Below are positions 46,501 through 58,363 of a stretch of 64,000 nucleotides of DNA, in pieces. Numbering within the stretch: the first letter of the stretch is position 1; every line of letters starts with the position of its first letter. This DNA comes from Talinum fruticosum (Eukaryota; Streptophyta; Magnoliopsida; Caryophyllales; Talinaceae): assembly GCA_021018815.1 (NCBI GenBank), contig JAITYX010000040.1, positions 4,642,501 through 4,706,500 on the forward strand, in the 5' to 3' direction. The notes under the pieces were generated by a model. That model was not told the origin of the DNA. It searched no databases and saw nothing but the letters and a program-made list of their open reading frames with translations. The position numbers and the translations under genes were made by a program.

Positions 46501-47943
46501 AGAGAAACCAAGTTTGGACTCGACCAAACGACCTTCTAACCACCCGATTATAGGAACCAAATGGGTTTTCAAAAATAAACTGGATGAAGGTGGGGTGATA
46601 GTAAGAAATAAGGCTAGACTTGTAGCTCAATGTTATAATCAAGAAAAAGGGATTGATTGTGGGGAAACCTTTGTACCTGTAGCAGAATTGAAGCTATTAG
46701 AATACTGTTGGCATTTGCATCTAGCATGAATATCAAACTGTATCAAATGGATGTTAAATGTGCTTTTCTTAATGGTTTTATTGTAGAGGAAGTCTATGTT
46801 GAGCAACCCCTTGGATTTGAAAACTCGGAATTTCCAAATCATGTTTTCAAACTGCAAAAAGCTCTCTATGGTCTCAAACAAGCTCCCGGAGCTTGGTATA
46901 AAAAACTTAGCAATTTCTTCGTTCAAAATTATTTTAGGGAGGTCAGATTGACAAGACTTTCTTTATAAAAACCAAGGGGAAACATTTTCTGATTGCTCGG
47001 ATATATGTTGATGACATAATTTTGGAGCTACTAATGAAATTCTATGTCAAGAACTTTCTAAGTTAATGAGACAGGAATTTCAATTGAGTATGATGGGAGA
47101 ACTCAATTTCTTCCTTGGTCTACAAATTAAGCAAGACAGAGATGGAATATATGTCCATCAATCAAAGTACACCAAGGAGCTGCTACGAAGTACAAACTTC
47201 AACATGCAAAGCATGCAGCAACCTCCATGAGTAGCGAGCATAAAACTGGACTCATACGAAAAAGGTAAAGCGAGTAGATCGAAACTCTATCAAGGTATGA
47301 TTAGATCTTTGCTATATCTTACTTCCAGTAGGCTAGACATAATGTTTAGTGTCTGTCTATGTGCAAGATTTCCAGGAAATCCAAAAGAATAACATCTCAC
47401 TCGCGGTGAAGAAAATTTTCGAGATATCTTGCAAGCACCCGGAATTTAGGTCTATGGTATCCAGAGACACGGAACCGACTCTGACTGGATACTCGGATGC
47501 TGATTATGCTGGGTACAAAGTTGATAGGAAGAGCACCTCAGGAGCCTGCTATTTTCCGGGTCAATCCACGATATCTTGGCACTCAAAGAAGCAAAACTCG
47601 GTAGCTCTATCAACTGCCGAAGCTGAGTATATCGTAGCTGGGGCATGCTGTGCTTAGATTTTTGGGTAGAGCAACACTTGAGAGATCTTGGACTTACATT
47701 CAAATCAATTCCAATCATGTTTGATAATCGAGTGCAATCAGCATCACCAAGAATGCGGATCAGCACTCAAAGACAAAACATATTGAGGTCATGTATCATT
47801 TCTTAAGAGACAATTCTGAGAAAGGTGATATTGAACTTGAATTCATTCCTACCAATCTTCAATTAGCTGATATCTTTACTAAGCCACTTAGTGAGGATCA
47901 GTTTTGCTTTATTAGGAATGAGCTTGGTATGTTAAACGCATAA
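46501..47943 (+). pseudogene. RT-RNaseH of element A
   Basis: IIGTKWVFKNKLDEGGVIVR (46540-46600), NIKLYQMDVKCAFLNGFIVE with the first Asp, KALYGLKQAPGAWYKKL (46855-46905), and an intact YVDD at 47004-47015 but out of frame with its flanks. RNaseH: GYSDADYAGYKVDRKSTSG (47480-47540), ALSTAEAEYI (47606-47635), KTKHIEVMYHFLR and ADIFTKPLSED, stop TAA at 47941-47943. Several 1-base shifts. Enzyme that copies element RNA to DNA. Confidence 0.88.
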
Positions 47944-48070
47944 TTATGTGCTTTTACGTGTGAAAATTCTTTGCATGATTATGTGTTGTGTGCTTACCCT
48001 CTTTAATAAGTTATTGGTTTAGTTGAACAAGTGATACTCAGCTAAGAGCTATTATTTGTTTACGGTTTTT
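47944..48070 (+). other. Start of the RNaseH-ORF3 spacer of element A
   Basis: Matches 40208-40340 in B, then stops at the junction with the truncated LTR of C. The remainder resumes at 58172. Confidence 0.7.
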
Positions 48071-48085
48071 GAGTCACTTAGAAAA
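48065..48085. other. Deletion junction between element A and truncated LTR of C
   Basis: gagtcacttagaaaat occurs both in the A spacer (tctaatcacttagaaac in B at 40330) and in minus-strand LTR (57316-57332). The switch between the two happens inside this shared stretch. About 100 bp of A and about 740 bp of the C LTR are missing. Confidence 0.75.
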
Positions 48086-48922
48086 TATCCATTGAGATAT
48101 GAACATTAAACAACGGCTCTTGACTCCTTTGGAAGTCCCAAAACCATTGGTGGTGTCTTGAAAAGTAAGGTGGAAACCACCGTTGAGCTTAGTGTTGCGG
48201 ATTTCCAGTTTTGGAAACGGACAACCCCGACATAGTGTCCGGGGCTAGGTCGGAGGTGGAAAAAGCCTTGTCTGCTTGGTGATTTGACGTTTTGAAGCTG
48301 GTTACTTTTGTAATTCAAAAAAGGATAGCCTCGTTTGAATCACCTACAAAAGTAGATCAATTTGGTTCTCAAAGTATAAAATACTTTGATCCAAGATTAG
48401 ACACGAGATAATAACATAGTTAAGATAATTAAGTGACTAATTATTTGAGTCGGAAAAGAAATGCAATTTTCCGAGTCTAATATTCATGATACTCAAATTC
48501 CATCATAGTCGATCTAGAATATAGTCAAGTTGAAAGGAAAACATCGAGTAGACAAAATTGATCTAGACTAAACAAGATATGCTAACTTAGAATAGTAAAT
48601 TAACAATGTAATTCCTTGAACATGAAATCGGACATGAGTTTATGTGCGTGAAAGAAAGTGTTTCAACATGCGATATACTCGATCGTTGAGTGACTCAAAG
48701 CCGAGTGTGAAGTGGCATGTAGAAATATGCTTTCCGAGTCGATCAGAATCAAGTGGAAACAAATATCGTAGATTCTATAACACTCGAGAAAATGCTATAT
48801 CACTCGGAAAAGTTTCTAAGGCACGTAGAATGACTTGAAATCAAAACCCTATAAGATATGACGTCTTATACCTGATTCCTCGATGGAACTCGAAACATGT
48901 AAGTATAGAGTCCGAGTCTTCA
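48071..48922 (-). repeat. 3' LTR of element C, truncated
   Basis: About 850 bp of the U3 side remain, ending with GAGTCTTCA next to the polypurine tract. It matches 57315-58171 closely. The R/U5 side is lost at the junction. Confidence 0.9.
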
Positions 48923-48935
48923 ATCTCCCCTTTTT
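48923..48935 (-). other. Polypurine tract of element C
   Basis: AAAAAGGGGAGAT on the minus strand, identical to B. Confidence 0.85.
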
Positions 48936-49290
48936 GATAAAAGGCATTCCACGCTTAGACGTAAACTTTGTTAGTGATATAAATCTGATTACATAAACTT
49001 GCTAAGAAAATAACTTGAGATTTCATAGCTATTAGAGAAAGAAAAGCAATAAATCTCGATAGACAAGGAACAATTATTAATGAAATGTATTACTTCATTA
49101 AAGTCAAAGAAAAAAAATTTACAAGGGGTGAGAGAACCTCCCCTAAACAAGACAACAAAATTTTCTATCTATTCTCCCCCTTGCCTTTCAAAGAAAAAAA
49201 AAAAATGGGAAGAATACAGCAAGAAGGTACATATTGATGTCCGGACAGAAAAAAAACAAAAAGAAATAGAGAGACTAAGACGGAGGTGGA
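48936..49290 (-). other. 3' non-coding region of element C
   Basis: A/T-rich with A runs near 49107 and 49195, and the conserved block ggcaagggggagaatag (minus) near 49173-49189. No gene is seen. Confidence 0.6.
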
Positions 49291-50900
49291 GCAGTCCTGG
49301 TTGAAGAGGAAGGACGAGCGGTGCACCGGCGCCGACAATATCTTGACGATGTGCTTGAGCGCGGCGCAGGAAGTACAGGGATCTCTAGTAATGGCTCGGC
49401 TCCGAGTGGTTGACCCGGAACGAGGTTGTCTAGAGGCTCGTCCTCCCGGAACTCGTCAACTAGAGGGGTATGCCCGAGCTGATCGGCTGCTGACTTACCA
49501 TGGTCGGTAGGGTCTTCGACCCACTCGGACTGCCGGCTGAGCTGATCACTTCGGTTGCGCTCAGGAGCACCACGACCCTCGATTGCTTGCTCCGTGGCCT
49601 TCTTTTTCTTCCTCCCCTTGCTCGAAGGAGTTGCCTCAGCCGCGAGCTCCTCTGCTTCGCTTCTTCTTCTTCTTCTTCTTCCTCCTCCTCCTCTCCTCTA
49701 TCTAAGGAGGACTTGGCGGGGCTCGAGGATTCCTCGGATGTGTCCGAGTTACCTTGCTCCTGAGCTACCTTAGATCTTCTCTCCTAGATGAGTTCGATCA
49801 GCTCCCTTTGCTCCTTCACCGAGCCTTCATCTCATGGAGCACGTCCTGCTGCTCTCGGATTTGAGATTGGGCTGTTTTCTGGTTGATGGTCATAGACTGG
49901 AAGACAGTCTTGAATGATCGAAGAATGTCCTTGAGTTCCAAGGACACAGAGGAGATTTTGTCCATGAATGCGGTGGACAAAAGGGAAGAGAGAGATTTAG
50001 AAGCACCTGAGGTGGAGCAGGAAGAGAAAGAGGGGCTTCTTTACGAGTCTAAGGCGAAGAGGGTTGCCTCGGCTACGAGCTGTGAATCTAGACACCGGTT
50101 TGAGTTTCCTGGTATCCATACTCCGAAGTTCCTTTTTGTCGACAACAACGACAGACCTCGAAATAGTGTTCGGATCTAAGGGAAGAGGAACTTTAAATTG
50201 CTTGAATATTAGAGTGAGAAGAGCACTGAAGGGAAGAGGGGTGTTCTTCTTATTTTGAGTTTGAGCTGGCACAGCTGCCATTTTCTCAATGATAGAAGGA
50301 AAGAGGTCTACTTCGTAGCCTTGTAGGATGTCAAAAAGAGCCTTAAGATGCTTGGAGTTGGGGTTCTCCTTGCTAGAATGTCTGTGAGATGAAGGTTCTC
50401 ATCAGCAAGAAGCACGAAGACGTGCTTCGTCTTTAGTTGGGTCACGAAAAGTTTTTGCATGACCCATGGAACTCTTTGGCATATTTTTCAAAGAAGTTGT
50501 CAGCGGCCTCATTGAAAGGAATTGGATTGCTGTTCAAGAAGAGGGAAGAAACTTTGAAGCAGACGATGGAGAAGGGAAGTATTAATTCGAACAGTAATGT
50601 TCTCGAACTCTGGAGGTTAGAATACCTTAAGAGCTGGAAAGGTGAGTGTAAAACTCGGAGACGAGCTCGGGATAGATGAACTCACCGAAACAAATAAATT
50701 TGTAAACCCCGATCGATCAGTATGTGAGGCAACCACGAAAATTTTGTGGTTGGGAAGAATTTATCATCCAGACGCAATGTGCTCGGGTGACAAGAGGTTT
50801 TGAATTTGAGGGGCCTTCTTGGCTTTTTGTGCGGGGTTTCTTTATGGCGAGCCAAGAAAGTCGGAGTGAGAACCTCTTTTCGTCCTTTTAATGGAGAAAA
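49291..50900 (-). pseudogene. ORF3 of element C
   Basis: Minus strand. The N-terminal block is present (ggttctcactccgac, 50867-50881) but the ATGCCG start is altered to AGGACG, so the normal start codon is lost. The segment 49997-50281 carries NTPLPFSALLTLIFKQFKVP and a Pro/Arg-rich continuation. The Glu/Ser-rich charged tail lies near 49560-49780 (its plus-strand Leu/Ser frames are shadows). Same domain order as B: YPELV block, PIPFNEAADNFFEKY-type block near 50480-50530, PLPF block, coiled coil, charged tail. Confidence 0.75.
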
Positions 50901-51004
50901 GAGAGAGTAGATGAGTTTTTAGAAAGATGAGGAGAAAAGAACTCGAAGAGAGTGAAACGAGAAAAGTAAAAGAGTAGAAGAAGAAAGAGATTGAGAGCAA
51001 TAGA

Positions 51005-51010
51005 GCTTAC
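51005..51010 (-). promoter_or_regulatory. Splice-donor-like GTAAGC in the ORF3 leader (element C)
   Basis: Minus strand ATCTCAA|GTAAGCTCTA, the same context as B and A. Confidence 0.4.
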
Positions 51011-51140
51011 TTGAGATGTTCTTCACAAAGATTGAGATCACCAGGTGTCGCTTTAGACGCAGAGAGCTTGTTCACAAAGTTTTGATTTCGAGAGAGAGAG
51101 TAAGCGAAAAGTAAAGTAACGAAATGAAGGACAATAGGCG

Positions 51141-51150
51141 CTATTTATAA
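51141..51150 (-). promoter_or_regulatory. TATA box upstream of ORF3 (element C)
   Basis: Minus strand TTATAAATAG followed by CGCCTATTG, at the position conserved in all copies. Confidence 0.55.
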
Positions 51151-51549
51151 GAAAATAATCGTCCTTAATATCCATTCCGACTCAGCTCTTTCAGCAGTCA
51201 CCTCGGATCGGTGTGACTGTTCTCTTCTTCAACGGTTAGAATTCCAGCGATTGTCTCCCAATGATTAGTTGTCCGAACACGGCGCGTGAGAGAGAGAGAG
51301 AAAAAGAAAGATTTTTAAAATAAATTCCAAAATTCTCCACTTGTGTAGAGATGATTTCAGAAATTTTATGTCCATTTTTCTCAAAGTCCGAGTCCGACTC
51401 AGCTAAGATTCTTAGTGACTTAGAAACCACAAACAAATAATAGTTCTTTTAGCTCAGTATCGGTAGGTCAATTGAACTAATAGTCTATTAACGCAAGTAA
51501 TTATGTAACACACAATCATGCAAAGAAGTTTCACATAGAAAACACATAA

Positions 51550-52960
51550 TTAAGCATTTAACATACCAAGCTCATTCCTAATAAAGCAAAACCGATCCTC
51601 ACTAAGTGGCTTCTAAAGATATCAGCTAATTGAAGATTGGCAGGAATGAATTCAAGTTCAATATCACTTTTCTCAAAATGATCTCTTAAGAAATGATACC
51701 TGACCTCAATGTGTTTCGTCTTTGAGTGCTCGAACTGGATTTTTGTGATGCTGATTGCACTCGATTATCACACTTGATTGGAGATGTTTTGAAAGAAAGT
51801 CCAAGATCTCTCAAGTGTTGCTTAATCCATAAAATCCGAGCACAAGCATGCCCCCAAGCAGCAATATACTCAGCCTTGGCAGTTGATAGAGCTACTTAGT
51901 TTTGCTTCTTTGAGTGCCAAGATATTAAGGATTGACCCAAAAATTGGCAAGCTCTTTAAGTGCTCTTTCTATCAACTTTATACCCAGTATAATCAGCATC
52001 CGAGTATCCAAGTGACAGTCGGTTTTGAGTCTCCGGAGTACCATACACCTAAATTCCGAGTCCCTACAAGATATCTCGAATATTCTCTTCACCGCAGTGA
52101 GATGTGATTCTTTTGGATTAGCTTGGAATCTTGCGCACGTAGCAGACACTAAACATTATATCTGGCCTACTGGAAGTAAGATATAGCAAAGATCCAATCA
52201 TACCTTGATAGAGCTTCTAATCTATTGCTTTACCTTTTTCGTCACAGATCCGGTTTTATGCTACTCGCTCATAGGTGTTGCTGCATGCTTCGCATCTTGA
52301 AGTTTATACTTTTTCAGCAATTCCTTGGTATACTTTGATTGATGGACATAGATTCCATCTTTGTCTTGCTTGATTTGTTGACCAAGGAAGAAATTGAGTT
52401 ATCCCATCATACTCATTTGGAATTCCTGTCTCATTAACTCACAAAAATCTCCACACGAAATTCATTAGTAGCTCCAAAAATTATGTCATCAACATATATT
52501 TGAGCGATAAGGAAGTCTTTTCCCTTGGTTTTTATAAAGAGTGTCTTGTCAATCTGACCTCTTCTAAAATCATTTTGAACCAAGAAATTTCTCGAGTCTT
52601 TCGGACCAAGCTCCGGAAGCTTGTTTTAGACCATAAAGAGCTTTTGCAGTTTGAAAACATGATTCGAAATTATGAGTTTTCAAATCAAGGGGTTCCTCAA
52701 CATAGACTTCCTCTTCGATAAAACCACTAAGAAATACGCACTTAACATCCATTTCATATAACTTGATATTCATGCTAGATGCAAATGCCAACAGGATTCT
52801 AATGGCTTCAATTCGGCTACAGGTGCAAAGGTTTCTCCACAATCAATTCCTTCTTCCCGATTGTAGCCTTAAGCCACAAGTCTAGCCTTGTTTCTAACTA
52901 CCAACCTACCTTCATCCAGTTTGTTCTTGAAAACCCATTTGGTACCTATGACTGGGTGGT
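51550..52960 (-). pseudogene. RT-RNaseH of element C
   Basis: Minus strand. RT finger and palm at 52570-52842 (NIKLYEMDVKCVFLSGFIEE, YGLKQASGAW). YVDD is intact at 52496-52485, followed by FG-type sequence. MSMMG and the QIKQDKDGI block lie near 52430-52350. RNaseH has weaker blocks (52149-51925: DTRMLIILGIK replaces the usual SDADYAG reading by frameshift) and ends with stop TAA at 51550-51552. Role as for the other RT copies. Confidence 0.86.
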
Positions 52961-53430
52961 CGGAAGGTCGTTTGGTCAAAGTCCATACTTGGTTTCTTTC
53001 GAATTGATTGAGTTCCTCTTGCATGGTCTCTACCCATTCAGGTTCATTTAAGGACTCTAGTGCATTTCAGGTTCGATTAATGTGATAAATGCAGTGAATA
53101 CACATAGATTCTGAAGAGAGGAAGTTCTTACCCCACTGTTGATATCACATAATATGTTTTCTAGTGGATGACTAGAAGCATACTTGAATGCTCTACCTGT
53201 TCTCCGGTTTTACTAGATGTGCGAAGCTGAATTGGTTGATCTTCGAAGTTTGTTCCGAGTGAACCTGGTAATCGGTTTGTCCTTTAGCATTCTCAGCAGG
53301 TTCTTGAGTTGTCTCATTCCGAGTCATATTGTTATGAGTCGTTTCATTCGAGCTGATTGGATTTGAGTCCTGATCGGCTTAGTTTTATCAAGGTCATCAT
53401 CTCTGTTGAGCTTCGGGTATGCGAACGATG
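52961..53430 (-). pseudogene. INT-RT linker of element C
   Basis: Minus-strand acidic linker. The part of about 53100-53410 is the counterpart of the array's pol fragment (ctgttctccggttttac near 53198 corresponds to gtaaa...ggagaacag). Confidence 0.75.
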
Positions 53431-54370
53431 ATTCACTTATTTTTCCTGTTCAATCTCATCAAACGCTACATGGATGCTTTCTTCCACTTTGTTAGTTCTC
53501 TTATTGAAAATGCAATAAGCCTTACTATAAGATGAATAACCCGGAAAAATACCTTCATTTGACCGAGCATCAAACTTGGTCGGGTGATCCTTACCATTGT
53601 TGTGAACAAAACACTTACATCCAAAGGGTTTGAAGTATGAGACATTGGGTTTCTTCCCTTGGTAGAGCTCATATGGTGTTTTCTTCAGGATGGGTCCGAT
53701 GAGGCATCTATTCAATGTGTAGTTTGTTGTGTTGATTGCCTCAGCTCATAAATAGTAGGGTAGATTGTGTTCGATCATCATTGTCCTAGCTATTTCCTCA
53801 AGAGTTCTGTTCTTTCTCTCCACTACTCCATTTTGTTGAGGGGTTCTTGGTGTTGAGAAGTTGTGGGAGATGCCATTCTTGTCACAAAACTCCGCAAGTT
53901 CTGAGTAGTCGAACTCCCTTCTATGGTCGGTTCGAATTCTCTAGATCCGAGTGTGAGACTCAACTTGGATGTTCCTGCAGAGCTTACTGAACTCATTGAA
54001 TGCTTCATTTTTGTGCTTAAGAAAACACACCCGGGTAAATCGTGAGTAATCATCAACAATAACAAGTACATAAGATTTACCTCCGAGACTCTTGACAGGG
54101 ATTTCACCACATAAGTCCATATGCAACATTTCAAGCACCTTGGATGTAGAGACTGTGTTAAGAGATTTTAAAGATGATCTAACTTGTTTTCCTTTTGTGC
54201 ATGCTTCACAGATTCTATCTCGCTTAAATGCACAATCAGGTAATCCTCTAACTAAACCATGAGATGCAAGTTTCTTAATAGTATGCATGCTAACATGACC
54301 TAGTCTACGATGCCATGTCCATGAGTCATCATGAAGAGATGTTTTTAAACATGATAAATTCCGACTCGGG
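53431..54370 (-). pseudogene. Integrase of element C
   Basis: Minus strand. Frame 54288-53941 holds the Cys pair (CEACTKGKQ), HMDLCGEIPVKSLGGKSYVL with the first Asp, and VDDYSRFTRVCFL. It ends in a TAG at 53943-53941 just before RTDHRREFDY (second Asp), the same codon as in B. QQNGVVERKNRT gives the Glu. The YYFW block is shifted. Frame 53715-53437 carries KTPYELYQGKKPNVSYFKPF and the C-terminal domain. Confidence 0.88.
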
Positions 54371-54479
54371 TCGAAAGCGGAATAATATACGTGTTACCCG
54401 ATCTCTTACCCGAGAGCTTTATCTCCTTGGTAACATCATTGGAAATATAATAATTGTTCGAGTGAGTCTTACCTCTTGA

Positions 54480-54735
54480 CATTTCTCACACGGTTGAGAG
54501 ATGCTAAGCATATTGTACTTTAACCCTTTCCCAAGGTATACTGGGCTGACCAGATTGCTTCCCTTTCCAATCTTGCCGAGTCCCGATTATCTTGCCTTTG
54601 TTGTCATCTCTAAATGTGACCTTTCCTCCCTTGTACTCTTCTAACTTAGAAAAGAGTCCTGAATCTCCCGACATGTGGCGTGAGCATCCACTGTCTAGGT
54701 ACCAATGCCCTCATGTTATTTTCTGAGTCACCTGC
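54480..54735 (-). pseudogene. Protease of element C
   Basis: Minus strand. WYLDSGCSRHMSGDSGLFSK from 54705: the only copy here with an intact DSG triplet (54696-54688). The block YKGGKVTFRDDNKGKIIGTR follows, then a frame break near 54580. Confidence 0.82.
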
Positions 54736-56535
54736 AAGTCGAAACAAACTAACCTTTCGACTTGCTCTAACGAACCCAGTAACACTCTTTACTGTGGTCC
54801 TTTTCCGAGGAAGAAGACTTTTGGAACCCGGATTTGAATGAGTTTGGGTTTGGTCCGATTCCGAGTCTTTCGTTTAGAGAACCGAGTCTGCGTCTCTTTC
54901 TTTTAAAAATCTTTGCTCTTATAAACCTGGAGGAGATGGTTTTCTCTTGTAAGCTAGTCTAGGCTCAGTCCTTCTTAAACTTTACGGTTCGGAATCCTTT
55001 TTGAAAAGTTCGAGTAGAAATTGGATTCCTCCTCTTTGTTAAAACCAAGACCTTCTTCTCTGAAGGAGACACATTGAGATCCTAAGAGCATATCAAGGTT
55101 TTTCGACCTTGAGTAAACTTTAAAACAAGATCTTGAGACTCGTGGAGCTTTTGCTTTAGTTGCTTATTTTCTCTTCGAGTAATTCAGATTCAGTCTCATT
55201 AGATTGAGCACTAGTCTTGAGTTCTCTCGAGAGTAAGTCTCAATTTTTCCACTTCATTTTTCAAAGAAATGCTCTCAAAAGTGATTGATCGAAGTTGTTC
55301 TTTAAAGTGAGAAGAGTCGAGTGGAATTCTCTTCCAAAATGAAAATATACTTAGCTGAATCAACTTTGGAGAACTTAAGAAAATATTCAATTACTTCTTG
55401 AAGATTTGTTTCCTCATTGTCCGATTGATCCGAGTCTAGCTCGATTCCACTTCGACTCGGAAAGTGTCATAAGACACTTTGAGTCATGTAAGTCCTCGTC
55501 ATCTTCTGATGAGTCCTCGTAACTCCATGTGACCATCATAGCCTTTTTCTTCTTTCCATCTCTTTTTCTCCTAGGACAGTCCTTCACTATGTGTTCCTTG
55601 CTCGCCACATTCAAAACAGACCGAGTTCTTAGTCAAAGATAACTTTGAAGGGGAAGAGTGTTTACCTTTTCTATCCTTCTTGTCTTTCTTATAGAACTCT
55701 TCTCTTGGTTTCTTATCCCATCTCTTGTGCTTCATCATTCTCTTGAAGCCTCTAGCAATAAGTGCCATGGGATCTTCTTCTAAGTCAAAGGAACTTAGAT
55801 TTGCTTATCTCGGTTTCCGAGGCTTTCAGCGCAATGTTCTTTTTGGTGCCGACCTCTACATCCTCCTCTTCCAGGTGGATCTCATGGGTGAAAAGCTTCC
55901 CAATGAGTTCTTCCGGCTTTAGTAGTGATAGGTTCCGAGCCTCTTTGATAGCCGTCACTTTGGGACCCCATCTTCTCTTCGGTAGGCTTCGAGTATCTTT
56001 CTGCACATTTCCTCGTGGGAAATCTTTTTACCTAGAGATTTGAGATTGTTAGTAATCTCGGTGAAGCGGATGAACATCCGAGTGATGTTTTCTTCTAGCT
56101 CCATCTTGAACAGGTCGTACTTGTGAAGATATTGGCCGATCTTCGCTTGTCTAACCTGATTTCTACCTTCATAAGTGTTGATAAGTGTGTCCCACACTTC
56201 CTTGGCCGTGTCACGAGCAGACACTCGGTTGTATTCCCCGAGCTGATGGCGCACATTAGAATGTTCATTGCCTTGAAGTTCTTTCGAACTTCTCTGTTTC
56301 TTCAACCGTGTACTCGGCCTTTGCATTAGGCACCAACCTTGTTTCTTCCAGCTTTTTGGAATGAAGTTGCCTTCTCGTATGATGTTCCATACATCTTCAT
56401 CATGATCCAATAGAAAGCATTCCATAAGCTTCTTCCAGAGTGCACGAAGATAGATCCTTTGAACTTTGGTGGTCTGCTGGAAGATCTTCCTTCATCGAAC
56501 TCTCCGTTGTTCTTAGCCATTTGATCTTTAGACAT
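54736..56535 (-). pseudogene. gag: gag of element C
   Basis: Minus strand, MSKDQMAKNNGEFDEGRSSS from 56535. After an early frame break, the 156-codon frame 56425-55955 contains CFLLDHDEDVWNIIREGNFI, NRVSARDTAKEVWDTLINTY and MFIRFTEITNNLKSLGKKIS, the best Gag capsid frame in the window. The knuckle region near 55620-55570 reads CFECG, then a 1-base insertion (ggcgagcaagg for ggcagcaagg) breaks it; the next frame has ASKEHIVKDCPRRKRD. Lys/Glu-rich tail to about 54950. Packaging protein of the element. Confidence 0.86.
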
Positions 56536-56565
56536 TTGGATGGTTAGATCTTTTCCGAAAGGCTA

Positions 56566-56577
56566 GGCTCGATACCA
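56566..56577 (-). other. Primer-binding site of element C
   Basis: Minus strand TGGTATCGAGCC, two bases after the 5' LTR; close to TGGTATCAGAGCC. Confidence 0.8.
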
Positions 56578-56579
56578 AT

Positions 56580-58171
56580 TAAAGGTTAGCTCTTGGAGAG
56601 ACTAAGTCACCCTAGAGGGGTGAATAGGGTTATGATAGAATTTGCTCGAAAGTTAAAATAGATATGACTATGAGCTGAGTGAGAGTCAAGGATGAGCTCG
56701 GAAAAGCACCGACTCGGAATTCGAGTAAAGAATAAAGAAACAGATTAAACAGAGCTTTAAAACTGTTTGAGTCTAGAATGCACTCAGAAAAGTGATAACT
56801 CAAAAAGTACATGGAAACCCTCTTAGGGCAGAAAACCACGGACCGTGCTAATCCAAGCACGAAGTCAAATCAACTATTTTGAATACACAAAATACAGTAG
56901 AATGACTCAACCCGAGTTGCTCCCTTAGACAACTCCTTATAAGTTTTTCCTAGACTCGAAATTCCCTTATCCGATCTAGTACTTCCTAACTAAGATAACC
57001 CTTATAGTTGGGGACAATCGAGCTGAGTTAACCCTTACAGCTCGGTCAAGGGACCTTACTTAGACAGTAAGAAAGAGGGTTTGTAATCGAGTACAAGACC
57101 TTACAACTCGGAGAAATGTTAAATACGGAATTGGAGTTGTAAGTAGAAGATTGAGAATGAATACAATGACTTTTGCTCAAGTATGTGTATTAACAATTGG
57201 TTCAGCAATCTTCAAGTCTTAAAAGTTGGCTTTTATTTAATGATGACCAAGCAGCTTAGCCGTTGTGTCCATCTTCTAACCGGAAGTCCTTTTATGACCG
57301 TTGTAAAGGATTTTCTAAGTCACTTAGAAAATATCCGTTGAGATATGAACGTTAAACAACGGGTTTTGACTCCTTTGGAAGTCCCAAAACCACCTGGTGG
57401 TGTCTTGAAAAGTAAGGTGGAAACCACCGTTGTGCTTAGTGTTGCGGATTTCCAGCTTTGGAAACGGACAACCCCGACACGGTGTCCGGGGCTAGGTCGG
57501 AGGTGGAAAAAGCCTTGTTTGCTTGGTGATTTGACGTTTTGAAGCCGGTTACTTTTATAATTCAAAAATAGGATAGCCTCGTTTGAATCACCAACAAAAG
57601 TAGATCAATTTGTTTCTCAAAGTATAAAATACTTTGATCCAAGATTAGACATAGATAATAACATAGTTAAGATAATTAAGTGACTAATTATCCGAGTCGG
57701 AAAAGAAATGGAATTTTTGAGTCTAATATTCATGATACTCAAATTCCATCATAGTCGATCTAGAATATAGTCAAGTTAAAAGGAAAACATCAAAGTAGAC
57801 AAACTTGATAGACCAAACAAGATATGCTCGACTTAGAATAATTAATTAACAATGTAATTCCTGGAACATGAAGTCGGACCTGAGTTTATGTGCGTGAAAG
57901 AAAGTGTTTGAAGATGCGATATACCTGAGTGTTGAGTGACTCGGAACCGAGTGTGAAGTGGCATGTAGAAATATGCTTTACGAGTTAGTCGGAATCAAGT
58001 GGAAACAAATATAGTAGATTCTATAACACTATGAGAAAATGCTATATCACTTAGAAAAGTTTCTAAGGCACGTAGAATGACTTGAAATCAAAAACCTTAT
58101 AAGATATGAAGTCTTATACCTGATTTCCTAATGGAACTCAAAAACGTGTAAGTATAGAGTCTAAGTCTTCA
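56580..58171 (-). repeat. 5' LTR of element C
   Basis: 1592 bp on the minus strand, TGAAGACTTAG...AACCTTTA (last CA changed to TA). The TATA region (57231-57240, minus TTAAATAAAA) is damaged. Confidence 0.93.
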
Positions 58172-58354
58172 CGGAATTTATTTTAAAAATCTTTATTTTT
58201 CTCTCTCTCTCTCTCGCGCGCTATGATCGGACAACTAGCCGTTGGGAGACAACTGCTGGAATTTTAACCATTGGAGAAGAAAGCGAGTCACACCGGTCCG
58301 AGGTGACCGCTAAAGAGCCGAGTCAAAACGGATACTGAAGGATGCTTACCTCTC

Positions 58355-58363
58355 TATAAATAG
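58355..58363 (+). promoter_or_regulatory. TATA box upstream of ORF3 (element A)
   Basis: TATAAATAG with right flank CGCTCATTTTCC, 272 bp before the ATG at 58627. Confidence 0.55.

Larger units (their letters stand above)
50901..51549 (-). other. Spacer between RNaseH and ORF3 of element C
   Basis: Carries the minus-strand TATA box (51141-51150) and the GTAAGC site (51005-51010), 140 bp apart as in A and B. Otherwise non-coding, purine-rich on the plus strand. Confidence 0.65.
48071..58171 (-). mobile_element. Element C: minus-strand SIRE-like element inserted in A
   Basis: Minus-strand order from the right: 5' LTR 58171-56580, primer site, gag, PR, INT, RT, RNaseH, TATA spacer, ORF3, polypurine tract and truncated 3' LTR (48922-48071). 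At the right edge A resumes with CGGAATTTATTTT. The target duplication cannot be tested because the left end is deleted. C keeps readable DSG, DDE and YVDD motifs, but frames are broken. Confidence 0.92.
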
